Positions 26,805 through 36,365 of a stretch of 64,000 nucleotides of DNA are shown in pieces. The stretch lies in NCBI GenBank assembly GCA_949289155.1, contig CASEMX010000003.1:1-64000 (forward strand). Reading direction: 5' to 3'. The notes beneath the pieces are model-generated. The model saw only the letters and a list, made by a program, of their open reading frames with translations. It made no database searches and had not been told where the DNA came from. This DNA comes from an uncultured Parabacteroides sp. (lineage in GTDB: Bacteria; Bacteroidota; Bacteroidia; Bacteroidales; Tannerellaceae). Every line of letters begins with the position of its first letter. Position 1 is the stretch's first letter. Both the position numbers and the translations under genes were made by a program.

Positions 26805-28400
26805 TTATATCATCCCGGCTATGATTTGGATAAATAAAATCAGGAATACCATCGCAATCGGATAGACGGTTGCGTACGCAATACTGGGCGCCGAGCTATC
26901 AGACATCGAATCAGCTGCTGCCAATCCCGGCGTACTGGTCATACCACCAGCAATCGAACCGAGCAAATCGAGGATGTTTATTTTGAAAACCCAATATCCG
27001 AACACAAGGGCAACCACCATCGGAACCAGTGTAATGAGAACGCCGATGCCAAACATTGTCCATCCGCTTTCTTGGAACGTAGCAACTAATGTGCTTCCTG
27101 CCGATGTTCCGACTTCGGAAAGGAATAATAATAATCCTAACTGCCGAAGCAATTGGTTTGCCGAGCCAGACATGCTCCATATAATCGGACCGGTTTTCCC
27201 GATAGCGCTCAGAATCAAGGCAACCATAAGGATTCCGCCAGTCAATCCCGGAGAGAATGAGAAACTGTCTGAAAACGAAAGGTTCAACTTGCCGAATAAA
27301 ACGCCTAAGACAATACCCATCGCGATAGGGAAGAAATCAGTATCCGAAAGTGCTTTCTCATTATTCCCGACGAACTGTCCCAGCTCATTTAGATTTTCTT
27401 TCTCTCCTGCAACCATTAATTTGTCGCCGAACTTCAATGCCAAATTCGATTCAGCCAACAAATCGATTCCGCTTCGCCGAACACGCGTCACAGTACACCC
27501 GAAACTCCCTTGCAGGTTCAATTCACCCAATGTACGTCCGATGATATTCTTATTCGTAAGTAAAAGCGATTGCAATTCTTGTGTTTTGCTGAATGGAATA
27601 TCTTCATTTATTTGTTCGCCGATTAGCAACTTCACCTGTTCGATAGCATTTTGATTGCCGACAACGCGAATCAAATCATCTTTATGCAGCAAAGTATTGG
27701 CACGCGGCATAATAATCTCGTCATTATGTTTGATGCGTGATACGACAGCACCGGTCATATTCCGGATTTGCAGTTGCGCCAGCGTTTTGTTTAGCACTTT
27801 TTCGTTTTCGACACGGAAAGTTGCTCGATGTAACTCCGGGAATTGGCTTTTCCGTTCTTCTTCTAACCGTTTTGCCTCCTTTTGTAAGTCCACGCGGAGC
27901 AATTTGGGCAATAATTTAATAAATAAAATCACACCAATGACTCCGAATGGGTAAGCAATTCCGTAAGCAATCGAAGCCGAAGCCGATTGGGTCGTATCAA
28001 TCGCCACAGCCAAACCAGGTGTGCTGGTCAATGCACCGGCAATAAGTCCGACAATACTCGGCGTATCTAACCCGAAAGCATATTTACATATAATTCCAGT
28101 CAGACTGGCAGAACCGACTATCAGCAAGGCCAAAATAATCAACGTTTTCCCTTTTGAACGGAAAGAGTCGAAAAATCCGGGTCCTGCTTGGATTCCGATA
28201 GTAAAAATGAATAAAACCAATCCGATATTCCCTAATTCTTTCGGAATCGTGACTCCGAAGTGCCCGAAAAGCAGCGCTATGAAAATAACAGCGGAAACAT
28301 CTAATGATAGACCTTTGATTTTGATGCGCCCAAGAATAAATCCCAAAGCAATAATCAGGAATAATGCGAAATAAGAAGTTTGTAATAAGGATGATAACAT
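26805..28400 (-). CDS. AspT/YidE/YbjL-family transporter with RCK_C domains
   Basis: A 531-residue inner-membrane protein. About five segments at each end form two copies of the AspT/YidE/YbjL duplication (STPGLAVAIDTTQSAS in the first half and STPGLAAADSMSDSSAPS in the second). Between them, residues about 190-360 hold two TrkA-C (RCK_C) ligand-binding domains (RIKHNDEIIMPRANTLLHKD; RRSGIDLLAESNLALKFGD). Relatives exchange aspartate and alanine or similar acids. The substrate here is unknown. Monocistronic, with its own terminator. Confidence 0.88.
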   Translation of the reverse strand: MLSSLLQTSYFALFLIIALGFILGRIKIKGLSLDVSAVIFIALLFGHFGVTIPKELGNIGLVLFIFTIGIQAGPGFFDSFRSKGKTLIILALLIVGSASLTGIICKYAFGLDTPSIVGLIAGALTSTPGLAVAIDTTQSASASIAYGIAYPFGVIGVILFIKLLPKLLRVDLQKEAKRLEEERKSQFPELHRATFRVENEKVLNKTLAQLQIRNMTGAVVSRIKHNDEIIMPRANTLLHKDDLIRVVGNQNAIEQVKLLIGEQINEDIPFSKTQELQSLLLTNKNIIGRTLGELNLQGSFGCTVTRVRRSGIDLLAESNLALKFGDKLMVAGEKENLNELGQFVGNNEKALSDTDFFPIAMGIVLGVLFGKLNLSFSDSFSFSPGLTGGILMVALILSAIGKTGPIIWSMSGSANQLLRQLGLLLFLSEVGTSAGSTLVATFQESGWTMFGIGVLITLVPMVVALVFGYWVFKINILDLLGSIAGGMTSTPGLAAADSMSDSSAPSIAYATVYPIAMVFLILFIQIIAGMI

Positions 28401-28424
28401 ACTTGTGTTTTTTTGATTCGGTTA

Positions 28425-28432
28425 CAAATATA
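28425..28432 (-). promoter_or_regulatory. Promoter -7 box for the AspT-type gene
   Basis: CAAATATA on the plus strand reads TATATTTG on the minus strand, 25 bases before the start. No matching -33 box. Confidence 0.6.
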
Positions 28433-28474
28433 GGAATTTTTTGTTATAAACGACAGCTGCGCCCGAAAACTTTG

Positions 28475-28482
28475 TACCTTTG
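28475..28482 (+). promoter_or_regulatory. Promoter -7 box TACCTTTG for truA operon
   Basis: A perfect TAnnTTTG match 30 bases before truA, diverging from the transporter promoter. Confidence 0.7.
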
Positions 28483-28512
28483 CACGGCTTTTTACAGTAA
28501 AAATCAATCAAA

Positions 28513-29262
28513 GTGAACAGATACTTCATTTATCTTAGTTATAACGGGAAATCTTTTTGCGGCTGGCAAATTCAACCGAACGGAATAACTGTACAGCAAA
28601 GTATTGAAGAGGCTTTATCTACCATTTTACGCCGTCCGATTTCTATTGTCGGGGCAGGACGTACTGATGCGGGCGTTCATGCCCGGCTGATGGTGGCGCA
28701 TTTCGATTCGGAAGCTCCGATTTCGGATTTGCCTTTCCTCACCGATAAATTGAATCGCTTGCTTCCGAAGGATATTGCAATCGACCATATTGTCCCGGTT
28801 ATAGATGAAGCTCATGCGCGATTCGATGCGACAGCGCGAACATACCAATATTATATTACAACCCGGAAGAACCCATTTAATTATGACTTGGTTTATCGCT
28901 ATTCAGGGAAATTAGATTTCGAATTAATGAATGAAGCCTGCAAATCGCTATTCGATTATACCGATTTCACGAGCTTTAGTAAATTGCATACTGATGTAAA
29001 GACAAATAACTGCCGGATTATGGAAGCCGGATGGAAACAGGAGGGAGATTTGTGGGTCTTTACTATCCGGGCCGACCGTTTTTTACGGAATATGGTACGT
29101 GCGATTGTCGGTACGCTTTTGGAAGTCGGGCGCGGGAAACTCTCATTAGAGGGATTCCGCCGGGTCATTGAGGCGAAAGATCGCGGATGCGCCGGGACAT
29201 CTGCGCCGGGACATGCGCTATATTTGGTAAACGTGGAATATCCAAAGGAGATTTTTAAATAA
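28513..29262 (+). CDS. truA: tRNA pseudouridine(38-40) synthase TruA
   Basis: A 249-residue enzyme that makes pseudouridine at positions 38-40 of the tRNA anticodon arm. The catalytic motif [11 protein letters not shown] contains the nucleophilic Asp. [13 protein letters not shown] at the start and [18 protein letters not shown] near the end are family blocks. The only suitable start is a GTG at 28513, three codons before the conserved [10 protein letters not shown]. It is the first of four closely packed genes; the next starts one base after its stop. Confidence 0.96.
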   Translation: MNRYFIYLSYNGKSFCGWQIQPNGITVQQSIEEALSTILRRPISIVGAGRTDAGVHARLMVAHFDSEAPISDLPFLTDKLNRLLPKDIAIDHIVPVIDEAHARFDATARTYQYYITTRKNPFNYDLVYRYSGKLDFELMNEACKSLFDYTDFTSFSKLHTDVKTNNCRIMEAGWKQEGDLWVFTIRADRFLRNMVRAIVGTLLEVGRGKLSLEGFRRVIEAKDRGCAGTSAPGHALYLVNVEYPKEIFK

Positions 29263-29263
29263 T

Positions 29264-30166
29264 ATGTGGCTTATATTGGCTTTTATGTCGGCATTCCTGT
29301 TGGGATGTTACGAGGTAAACAAGAAAATGTCGTTGAACGGAAACGCCGTTATTCCCGTTCTGTTTTTTAATACTTTGATTAGCAGTTTATTTTTCCTGCC
29401 GTTTATAGTACTTTCTTATACGACGGATTGTTTAGACGGAACATTATTTTATGTCCCGCAGGTTTCGTTTCAGACACATATAGCGGTATTTATCAAGGCG
29501 GTTATCGTTTTATCTTCGTGGATATTCGGTTATTTTGCCTTGAAGCACTTGCCTCTCACGATATCCGGACCGATAAAGGCGACCCAGCCGGTGCTGACTT
29601 TGCTCGGGGCATTGCTCATCTTTGGCGAACGGTTGAATCTTTACCAATGGATAGGAGTCGGATTTGCAATTGCTTCCTTTTATCTACTTTCTTCTTCGGG
29701 GAAAAAGGAGGGAATTCGGTTTTCTCATAATAAATGGATTTATTTTACGGTACTTTCGGTGATTCTTGGCGCGTTGAGTGGCCTTTACGATAAGCATCTG
29801 ATGCGAGATTTAGACGTAATGACGGTCCAAGTCTGGTTTAATATCTACCAATGCCTGATGATGCTGGGCGTTTTGGTATTTTTATGGGCTCCTCGCCGAA
29901 AAATAACCACTCCTTTTCAGTGGCGCTGGAATATTATTTTCATATCTATCTTTCTTTGTGTGGCAGATTGGATTTATTTCTACGCGCTGACCTTCCCTGA
30001 TTCGATGATTTCCATTGTTTCGATGATTCGTCGGAGCAATGTTTTAGTTACCTTTGCGGCTGGAGCATTGTTCTTCCATGAGAAGAATCTAAAGAGTAAG
30101 GTTATCGATTTGGTTTTGGTATTGGTGGGAATGATATTCCTCTATTTGGGAACGAGCTGCGGATGA
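29264..30166 (+). CDS. EamA/DMT-family transporter
   Basis: A 300-residue inner-membrane protein with ten predicted hydrophobic segments in two EamA-type halves; ISGPIKATQPVLTLLGALLI at the end of the first half is the typical proline-rich EamA motif. Drug/metabolite exporters of this kind move amino acids, sugars or cofactors; the substrate here is unknown. It begins one base after truA and 60 bases before the DUF3256 gene, so the four genes form an operon. Confidence 0.87.
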   Translation: MWLILAFMSAFLLGCYEVNKKMSLNGNAVIPVLFFNTLISSLFFLPFIVLSYTTDCLDGTLFYVPQVSFQTHIAVFIKAVIVLSSWIFGYFALKHLPLTISGPIKATQPVLTLLGALLIFGERLNLYQWIGVGFAIASFYLLSSSGKKEGIRFSHNKWIYFTVLSVILGALSGLYDKHLMRDLDVMTVQVWFNIYQCLMMLGVLVFLWAPRRKITTPFQWRWNIIFISIFLCVADWIYFYALTFPDSMISIVSMIRRSNVLVTFAAGALFFHEKNLKSKVIDLVLVLVGMIFLYLGTSCG

Positions 30167-30229
30167 GTTTTTTAGTTGAACTTGAAAACTCAAAAAACAG
30201 ATAGAGTCAAAAACTTAAAAACTAAGAAT

Positions 30230-30862
30230 ATGAAACGTGTTTTGATTGTTGTGTGGTTGGCGTTCTGCGCTTTTCAACTGAGAGCGCAGGATATGGCAGA
30301 GGTATTTGTAGCCATGCCGGACGAATATGTTCCGCAATTGGAAGATGCCTGGCGGAAAGATTTGGTAGACTTGTATCGCTCTGGGGAGAATGCCCAGTTG
30401 AAGAATAATATGAACGGGACATCCCGGCTGGTCAAACTGACCAAAGATTACCTATTGTTGGAATCGACGGAAAGGACAACTGTTGAAATGAAACTTTTAC
30501 CGTTGATTAATAACACATTCGTGATTTGTAAAATCGTAACGCTGAAGGCTCCGGTGGCCGATAGCCGTATTTCCTTCTTTTCTCCGGATTGGAAACCTCT
30601 AAATACTTCGGATTTGCTGGAACCGGTTTCGGCTGGATGGTTTATCCGTGAGGATGCCGACAAGGAATCTATGGCATTTCAGGAAGTTACTTCACGCTTG
30701 GATATGGATTTGTTCGAATATAAACTGAGTCCTGACGATTATACGTTGACACAAACCTATACAACTCCGCAATATACGGATAAGGAGATACAAGAAAAAC
30801 TGAAACCTTTCCTGAAAGGTTCGCCCAAAGTATATACTTGGACCAAATCTTATTTTAAATAA
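30230..30862 (+). CDS. Secreted DUF3256-family protein
   Basis: A 210-residue protein with a clear signal peptide (hydrophobic 4-17, cleaved near LRAQDM). It matches my recollection of DUF3256, a Bacteroidales family of unknown function always near 200 residues. The ATG at 30230 fits the signal peptide; an upstream in-frame ATG at 30176 would put 18 charged residues before it. It is probably periplasmic. Seven bases separate it from the MFS gene. Confidence 0.82.
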   Translation: MKRVLIVVWLAFCAFQLRAQDMAEVFVAMPDEYVPQLEDAWRKDLVDLYRSGENAQLKNNMNGTSRLVKLTKDYLLLESTERTTVEMKLLPLINNTFVICKIVTLKAPVADSRISFFSPDWKPLNTSDLLEPVSAGWFIREDADKESMAFQEVTSRLDMDLFEYKLSPDDYTLTQTYTTPQYTDKEIQEKLKPFLKGSPKVYTWTKSYFK

Positions 30863-30868
30863 GGAAGA

Positions 30869-32020
30869 ATGAAGAAGAGTTTGATTGCCCTGTCGTTCGG
30901 TACGTTCGGCTTGGGCATTGCTGAGTTTGTCATGATGGGAATCCTGCCGGACGTGGCCGATGGATTGGGTGTTTCGATACCCGAAGCCGGACATTTTATC
31001 GCGGCATACGCATTGGGGGTCTGTTTTGGTGCGCCGATGTTGGTACTTCTCCGGACTCGCCCGCTGAAACAAATCCTGATGTTGTTGGTCGCCTTGATGA
31101 TGGCTGGGAATCTATGCGCTGCAATCACTCCGAGCTACGGTATGATGCTTGCCGCGCGCTTTATATCCGGTCTGCCTCACGGAGCTTATTTTGGGGTAGC
31201 GTCTATTGTCGCGGATAAATTGGCTGATAAAGGAAAGGGTTCGTTGGCAGTAGCAATCATGATTGCAGGCATGACATTTGCCAATCTCGGAGGAGTTCCA
31301 CTGGGAACCTTTCTGAGTACGTTCATTTCTTGGCGTTTGGTATTCCTCTTGGTGGTCTTTTGGGGATTTATCGTGCTGCATGGGATTTATCATTGGGTTC
31401 CACAGATTGCTCCGCTGCCGGATACCGGCTTTAAAGGGCAATTCCGTTTTTTCAAACATTTGGCTCCCTGGCTGATTCTAAGTGCAACCATGTTGGGCAA
31501 TGGTGGGGCTTTCTGTTTCTATAGCTATATAAATCCGATGCTGGTGAATATTGCCGGATTCAAACCGGAAGTCATATCCGGATTGATGGTCCTTGCCGGC
31601 GTGGGAATGGTTATCGGGAACCTGTTAGGCGGACGATTGAGCGATAAATACTCTCCGGGCAGGGTCGCGGCGGTTATGCAAGGAATGATATGCGTGAGTT
31701 TGGCACTATTGTATTTCCTTTCTCCGAATCCATTCTTTGCCGTGCTGCTTACTTGCTTCGTTACGATGGGCTTATTTGCCGTGAGCAGTCCGCAACAGAT
31801 TTCCATCATCCATTATGCCCCCGGCGGAGAATTATTAGGAGCTGCATGCGTACAAATGGCGTTTAACTTAGGCAATGCTTTGGGCGCATATTGCGGAGGA
31901 TTGCCCATCGAGGCGGGAATGGACTACCGTTATCCGGCAGTGGTCGGCATCCCTTTTGCCTTTTTAGGTTTCTGGATTCTATTTTATTTCGTTAAAAGAT
32001 ACGAGTGGAAAAAGAGATAG
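30869..32020 (+). CDS. MFS efflux transporter, AraJ-like
   Basis: A 383-residue twelve-segment transporter of the major facilitator superfamily. GLGIAEFVMMGILPDVA at the start and RFISGLPHGAYFGVAS in the fourth segment are the AraJ/YdhP-type drug-proton antiporter signatures. It probably exports a sugar-like or drug-like compound; the substrate is not shown. Last gene of the truA operon; the 23-bp repeat array follows it. Confidence 0.9.
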   Translation: MKKSLIALSFGTFGLGIAEFVMMGILPDVADGLGVSIPEAGHFIAAYALGVCFGAPMLVLLRTRPLKQILMLLVALMMAGNLCAAITPSYGMMLAARFISGLPHGAYFGVASIVADKLADKGKGSLAVAIMIAGMTFANLGGVPLGTFLSTFISWRLVFLLVVFWGFIVLHGIYHWVPQIAPLPDTGFKGQFRFFKHLAPWLILSATMLGNGGAFCFYSYINPMLVNIAGFKPEVISGLMVLAGVGMVIGNLLGGRLSDKYSPGRVAAVMQGMICVSLALLYFLSPNPFFAVLLTCFVTMGLFAVSSPQQISIIHYAPGGELLGAACVQMAFNLGNALGAYCGGLPIEAGMDYRYPAVVGIPFAFLGFWILFYFVKRYEWKKR

Positions 32021-32060
32021 TGCCAAGCCCTGTTTGGCAGTCCCACAGTCCTCTCCGGAG

Positions 32061-32190
32061 ACATACGTAAGTGTCCGGTAGACACATACGTAACTCTCCC
32101 CTCGACACATACGTAAGTGTCCACCCGACACATACGTAACTGTCCGGCGGACACATACGTAACTGTCCGGTCGACACTTTCGAAGGTGTC
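32061..32190. repeat. 23-bp tandem array with TACGTA palindromes
   Basis: Six units start at 32061, 32084, 32107, 32130, 32153 and 32176, exactly 23 bases apart. The core ACATACGTAA is intact in the first five; the sixth reads ACTTTCGAA. The half after the core alternates GTGTCCGG and CTGTCCGG-like forms. There are no spacers. It lies between the MFS gene and an M15-like lipoprotein gene, both on the plus strand. Confidence 0.9.
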
Positions 32191-32283
32191 AGAAAGTGAC
32201 ATTATTTAGTCGTAGATAAAGCGCCATCTATGTACAATGTCCCTAAATTAAAAGGACAATGTCCGAGTATAAGCCAAAATCGT

Positions 32284-32291
32284 TATCTTTG
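32284..32291 (+). promoter_or_regulatory. Promoter -7 box TATCTTTG
   Basis: A perfect TAnnTTTG match 21 bases before the lipoprotein ATG at 32313. Its place also argues against the in-frame ATG at 32259. Confidence 0.7.
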
Positions 32292-32312
32292 TCTCCGATT
32301 AAACGAAAAAAC

Positions 32313-32966
32313 ATGAAGAAAACATTAACAACCTTATGGATAGCCGCTGCCTGCTTATTTGTCTCGACAGCATTTAATTCCTGCAAAGAGGAGCGAGGCG
32401 AACTGAAACGTATCTGGTATAACGGAAGTTATAACCGGGACTTCAACGACTTGAACGATGTCCAGCTGGCTATGGCGAAGAAAATCGGCATCAAGCCGGC
32501 AACAACCCGCGAGGAAGCTGAGAAGGTGAAGGAAGAGATGGTGGAAATCTCGACCAACGACTATTACGAGGTGGAAAAGTTGACACACTCCATCCCTTAT
32601 TTGATTCCGTCAGCGGCAGATTTGTTGGAAGATATCGGACGGAACTTCCAAGATACCCTGAAGAATCGGAATGCCTCTCTTTATAAAGTAAAAGTAACCA
32701 GCGTAACACGCACCATGGATGATGTCAAGAAACTAAAGAAACGCAATAGTAATTCGTCCGTTAACTCGACACATCAATACGGGACGACGTTTGACATCTC
32801 GTGGGTGCGTTATACGAAGGTCGATGAAGAAGACACTTTGAACATTGACAGCGACCGACTGAAAATGGTCTTGGCAATGGTGCTCCGCGATTTGAAACGT
32901 GACGACCGCTGCTACGTCAAACATGAACGCCGGCAGGGTTGCTTCCACATTACCGTAAGGGAATGA
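32313..32966 (+). CDS. Lipoprotein with peptidase M15-like motifs
   Basis: A 217-residue lipoprotein (lipobox TAFNSC, then KEERGE). The motif STHQYGTTFDISW fits the SxHxxGxxxDI pattern of M15/LAS zinc peptidases that cut peptidoglycan peptides, and CFHITV near the C-terminus could give the third zinc ligand. I think it belongs to DUF5715. It would act in the periplasm on the cell wall. The catalytic role is inferred from the motif alone. Confidence 0.82.
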   Translation: MKKTLTTLWIAAACLFVSTAFNSCKEERGELKRIWYNGSYNRDFNDLNDVQLAMAKKIGIKPATTREEAEKVKEEMVEISTNDYYEVEKLTHSIPYLIPSAADLLEDIGRNFQDTLKNRNASLYKVKVTSVTRTMDDVKKLKKRNSNSSVNSTHQYGTTFDISWVRYTKVDEEDTLNIDSDRLKMVLAMVLRDLKRDDRCYVKHERRQGCFHITVRE

Positions 32967-33012
32967 CCTTCATCGGGCGATTTAGACCGTAGACAGAATG
33001 GAGGTCTGATTG

Positions 33013-33732
33013 TCAGAGATAAAGGTAATAGTCTTTTGCCAGTGCCGTGAATTCGTCGGTATATTGATGCCGTTCCTTTTCAATGACCAAGCGGGAGGTT
33101 TGCGGCTCTCCGCAGGGCTGTTTCCCTAATTGTACCAAGAGACGCTTGGGCAGTGAAGTGGGCGTCGGATAGACAATCGTCTCTTTTTGGAGATACAGAG
33201 AGGCTTTCTCCGATAAATCCATCAATTGGTCACGCTGGTCGAATGGCAGGACAAGGCAGAGCGTTCCGTGCGGCGCAAGAAGGGACAGGCTGTCTTGAAT
33301 CAGTTGACGGAGCGGAAGCGTATCGGTGTGTCTTGCCATATTGCGCTGGGGATTCGGACACTTAAGGGAATCGACGAAATAGGGAGGGTTGGAAACGATG
33401 CAATCGTACCGTTTTTCCCCTGCCTGTTCACAGGCATAATCGGCAAGCGAACAATGAAAGACCTGTATCCGTCCTGCAAAGGGAGAGCGTTCAACGTTTC
33501 CCTGTGCTTGAATGCAGGCAGAACCGTCAATATCGATGGCATCGATTTGTACCGGCATCCGCTGTGCGAGCATCAAAGAAATCAGTCCTGTACCACAACC
33601 GACATCGAGAATCGTACGCGCCTGAGGCGCTTCGCACCATGCGCCCAACAGGACACCATCCGTACCCACTTTCATTGCGCACTTATCGTGCCAAACGGTG
33701 AATTGCTTGAATTTGAAAAAAGGATTTGCCAT
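33013..33732 (-). CDS. trmN6: tRNA1(Val) A37 N6-methyltransferase TrmN6-like
   Basis: A 239-residue SAM-dependent methyltransferase: ILDVGCGTGLISLMLAQR is the SAM loop and CIVSNPPYFV the NPPY motif of amino-group N-methylation. FKFKQFTVWHDKCAMKVGTDGVLLG at the N-terminus (positions 6-30) is the signature of the YfiC/TrmN6 group. It methylates adenine 37 of valine tRNA in E. coli. The gene diverges from lon and converges on the lipoprotein gene. Confidence 0.92.
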   Translation of the reverse strand: MANPFFKFKQFTVWHDKCAMKVGTDGVLLGAWCEAPQARTILDVGCGTGLISLMLAQRMPVQIDAIDIDGSACIQAQGNVERSPFAGRIQVFHCSLADYACEQAGEKRYDCIVSNPPYFVDSLKCPNPQRNMARHTDTLPLRQLIQDSLSLLAPHGTLCLVLPFDQRDQLMDLSEKASLYLQKETIVYPTPTSLPKRLLVQLGKQPCGEPQTSRLVIEKERHQYTDEFTALAKDYYLYL

Positions 33733-33752
33733 AATTTCATAGGTTATGGCTG

Positions 33753-33760
33753 CAAAATTA
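33753..33760 (-). promoter_or_regulatory. Promoter -7 box for trmN6
   Basis: CAAAATTA on the plus strand reads TAATTTTG on the minus strand, 21 bases before the start. Confidence 0.55.
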
Positions 33761-33781
33761 GAGAGATTCTTCCTTTTTTTG

Positions 33782-33789
33782 TACCTTTG
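33782..33789 (+). promoter_or_regulatory. Promoter -7 box TACCTTTG for lon
   Basis: A perfect TAnnTTTG match 42 bases before lon. No heat-shock operator such as CIRCE is seen. Confidence 0.7.
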
Positions 33790-33831
33790 GCGCGTTTATT
33801 GTAAGATTTTTGCAACTGCAGTTAAATAGAT

Positions 33832-36294
33832 ATGAAGAATAAGATGCTTGAATTAACCTCTGCGGCTTTTGAGGGGAATATGGAAGAATCGATGAGTTTA
33901 TTGATGCCTATTCTTACAGATTGCGACGTTGACGAGGATTTCTCGGAGGGCGTAGAGAAGATAAAGGATGAAGTTCCTATTCTGCCGTTACGAAACATGG
34001 TTCTTTTCCCGGGCGTTGCCATGCCTGTTATCGTCGGCCGTTCCAAATCACTGAATCTGATTCAAAAATATGCGGATAAAAGGGAGCTGATTGGTGTCGT
34101 TTGCCAGCGCGATGCCTCTACGGAGGATCCAAAACGGAATGATTTGCACGATACAGGAGCCATTGCCGATATCCTTCGCGTATTGGATATGCCGGATGGT
34201 TCGACCACCATCATTTTGCAAGGGAAGAAGCGGTTCAAACTGTTGGAGCTGACGCAAGACGAACCACATCTGAGGGGAAAGATTCAGCTGCTGGAAGATA
34301 AAAAGCCGGCAAAAAGCGATAAGGAATTCAATGCGCTCATCGGGGCGGTCAAGGATTTGATGATAAAGATACTGATGACTTCGTCCGAACCGCAGCGTGA
34401 ACTGATTTTTTCGCTGAAGAATAATCGGAATGCATTATATACTATCAATTTCGGATGTGCGAATCTGTTGCCCAGCATCGCAGAAAGGCAGTTGCTTCTC
34501 ATGACCGATGCGCTGAAAGAACGGGCTTATAAGTTGATGACCTTCCTGAACCGCGAGTTCCAGTTGCTGGAATTGAAAGCTTCTATCCAGATGAAAACGC
34601 AAGAAGATTTGGATAAGCAACAAAAAGAATACTTTTTGCAGCAGCAACTGAAGACCATTCAGGAGGAATTGGGCGGAAGCAACGGCGACCGTGATGTTCA
34701 GGAACTGAAAGACAAAGCATTTACCAAGAAATGGCCAGCTGCTGTAGCGGAGGCTTTCGACAAGGAGCTGGGTAAGTTACAACGCCTGCATCCGCAATCG
34801 CCGGATTATTCCATACAGATGCAGTATGTGCAGACGATTGTCAATTTGCCGTGGGAAACCTATTCGACCGATAACTTCAACTTAAACCATGCACGCAAAA
34901 TATTAGACCGCGACCATTATGGATTGGAGAAAGTTAAGGAGCGCATCATCGAGCATTTGGCGGTATTGAAGCTCAAGAAAAATATGAAAGCGCCGATTTT
35001 ATGCCTTTATGGTCCTCCGGGCGTGGGAAAAACCTCGTTAGGGAGGTCGGTAGCGGAGGCTTTAGGTCGTAAATATGTGCGGATTTCGTTGGGCGGATTG
35101 CACGACGAGGCAGAGATTCGCGGGCATCGGCGGACCTACATCGGTGCGATGTGCGGACGGATTATTGAGAATCTGAAGAAAGCAGGCACATCGAATCCGG
35201 TTTTTGTGCTGGATGAAATCGACAAAGTATCGAATGATTTTCGCGGCGACCCGGCTTCGGCGCTGTTGGAAGTGCTCGACCCGGAACAAAACGGGACATT
35301 CCACGATAATTACTTGGATATCGATTACGATTTAAGCCATGTGATGTTTATCGCGACGGCAAATAATCTGAATACCATCTCCCAGCCGTTGCTGGACCGT
35401 ATGGAACTGATTGAAGTAAGCGGTTATATCCAAGAGGAGAAGGTTGAGATTGCTGCAAAACATTTGATTCCGAAAGAGGCGGAGGCGCATGGTCTGAACA
35501 AGAAGGAGGTCAAAATCCCGAAGAAAACAATTCAGGCAATTATCGAGTCCTATACGCGGGAGAGCGGCGTCCGTGAGTTGGACAAGAAGATTGCCAAACT
35601 GATGCGCCGCCTTGCCTATAAGAAGGCTTCCGACGAGCTGCTTCCGGCCCAAGTCAAGCCGGAGGATTTGCGGGATTATCTGGGCGCTGTCGAATATACC
35701 CGCGACAAGTATCAAGGGAACGATTACGCCGGCGTTGTCACCGGATTGGCTTGGACGGCGGTGGGCGGAGAGATTCTCTTTATTGAAACAAGCCTGAGCA
35801 AAGGAAAGGGAAGCAAGCTGACACTGACGGGCAATTTGGGCGACGTCATGAAGGAGTCGGCGATGTTGGCACTCGAATATATCCATGCGCACGCGGCGCT
35901 GTTCCAAATTCCGGAAGAGATGTTCGAGAACTGGAATGTCCACATCCACGTGCCGGAGGGCGCTATCCCGAAAGATGGTCCCAGCGCAGGCATCACGATG
36001 GTTACTGCACTCGTTTCGGCGTTCACACAGCGTAAGGTCAAGAAGAAACTGGCGATGACAGGCGAAATCACTTTGCGCGGGAAGGTGCTTCCGGTCGGTG
36101 GAATCCGCGAGAAGATTTTGGCAGCGAAGCGTGCCGGTATCGAAGAGATTATTTTGTGTGCCGACAATAAGAAGGATATCGACGAAATCAAACCGGAGTA
36201 TCTTACCGGCCTGTCGTTCCATTTCGTGACCGACATTCAGGAGGTGATTCGGTTGGCTTTGTTGGACGAGAAGATTGAGAATCCGCTTTTCTAA
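33832..36294 (+). CDS. lon: ATP-dependent protease Lon
   Basis: An 820-residue cytoplasmic AAA+ protease that degrades misfolded and regulatory proteins. An N-terminal substrate domain (VPILPLRNMVLFPG) is followed by a helical region, Walker A GPPGVGKTS, Walker B VFVLDEIDKV and the serine-lysine protease domain with Ser718 (PKDGPSAGITM) and Lys761 (GGIREKILAAKRAG). The 43-residue spacing between Ser and Lys equals that of E. coli Lon. It carries about 35 extra acidic N-terminal residues compared with E. coli. Monocistronic with a good terminator. Confidence 0.98.
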   Translation: MKNKMLELTSAAFEGNMEESMSLLMPILTDCDVDEDFSEGVEKIKDEVPILPLRNMVLFPGVAMPVIVGRSKSLNLIQKYADKRELIGVVCQRDASTEDPKRNDLHDTGAIADILRVLDMPDGSTTIILQGKKRFKLLELTQDEPHLRGKIQLLEDKKPAKSDKEFNALIGAVKDLMIKILMTSSEPQRELIFSLKNNRNALYTINFGCANLLPSIAERQLLLMTDALKERAYKLMTFLNREFQLLELKASIQMKTQEDLDKQQKEYFLQQQLKTIQEELGGSNGDRDVQELKDKAFTKKWPAAVAEAFDKELGKLQRLHPQSPDYSIQMQYVQTIVNLPWETYSTDNFNLNHARKILDRDHYGLEKVKERIIEHLAVLKLKKNMKAPILCLYGPPGVGKTSLGRSVAEALGRKYVRISLGGLHDEAEIRGHRRTYIGAMCGRIIENLKKAGTSNPVFVLDEIDKVSNDFRGDPASALLEVLDPEQNGTFHDNYLDIDYDLSHVMFIATANNLNTISQPLLDRMELIEVSGYIQEEKVEIAAKHLIPKEAEAHGLNKKEVKIPKKTIQAIIESYTRESGVRELDKKIAKLMRRLAYKKASDELLPAQVKPEDLRDYLGAVEYTRDKYQGNDYAGVVTGLAWTAVGGEILFIETSLSKGKGSKLTLTGNLGDVMKESAMLALEYIHAHAALFQIPEEMFENWNVHIHVPEGAIPKDGPSAGITMVTALVSAFTQRKVKKKLAMTGEITLRGKVLPVGGIREKILAAKRAGIEEIILCADNKKDIDEIKPEYLTGLSFHFVTDIQEVIRLALLDEKIENPLF

Positions 36295-36312
36295 GTATTG
36301 GTTTTATAAGTT

Positions 36313-36360
36313 GATGGGGGAATAAGTCTGAAACTTCGGCTTGTTCCCCCATCTGTTTTT
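36313..36360 (+). terminator. Terminator of lon
   Basis: Arms 36313-36326 (GATGGGGGAATAAG) and 36340-36353 pair over 14 bases with one G-U, followed by TGTTTTT. Confidence 0.9.
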
Positions 36361-36365
36361 ATGCC

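Noticed and set aside
32061..32190. CRISPR array
   Set aside because: Units are back to back with no unique spacers, and no cas gene lies in the window. The same holds for the other arrays.
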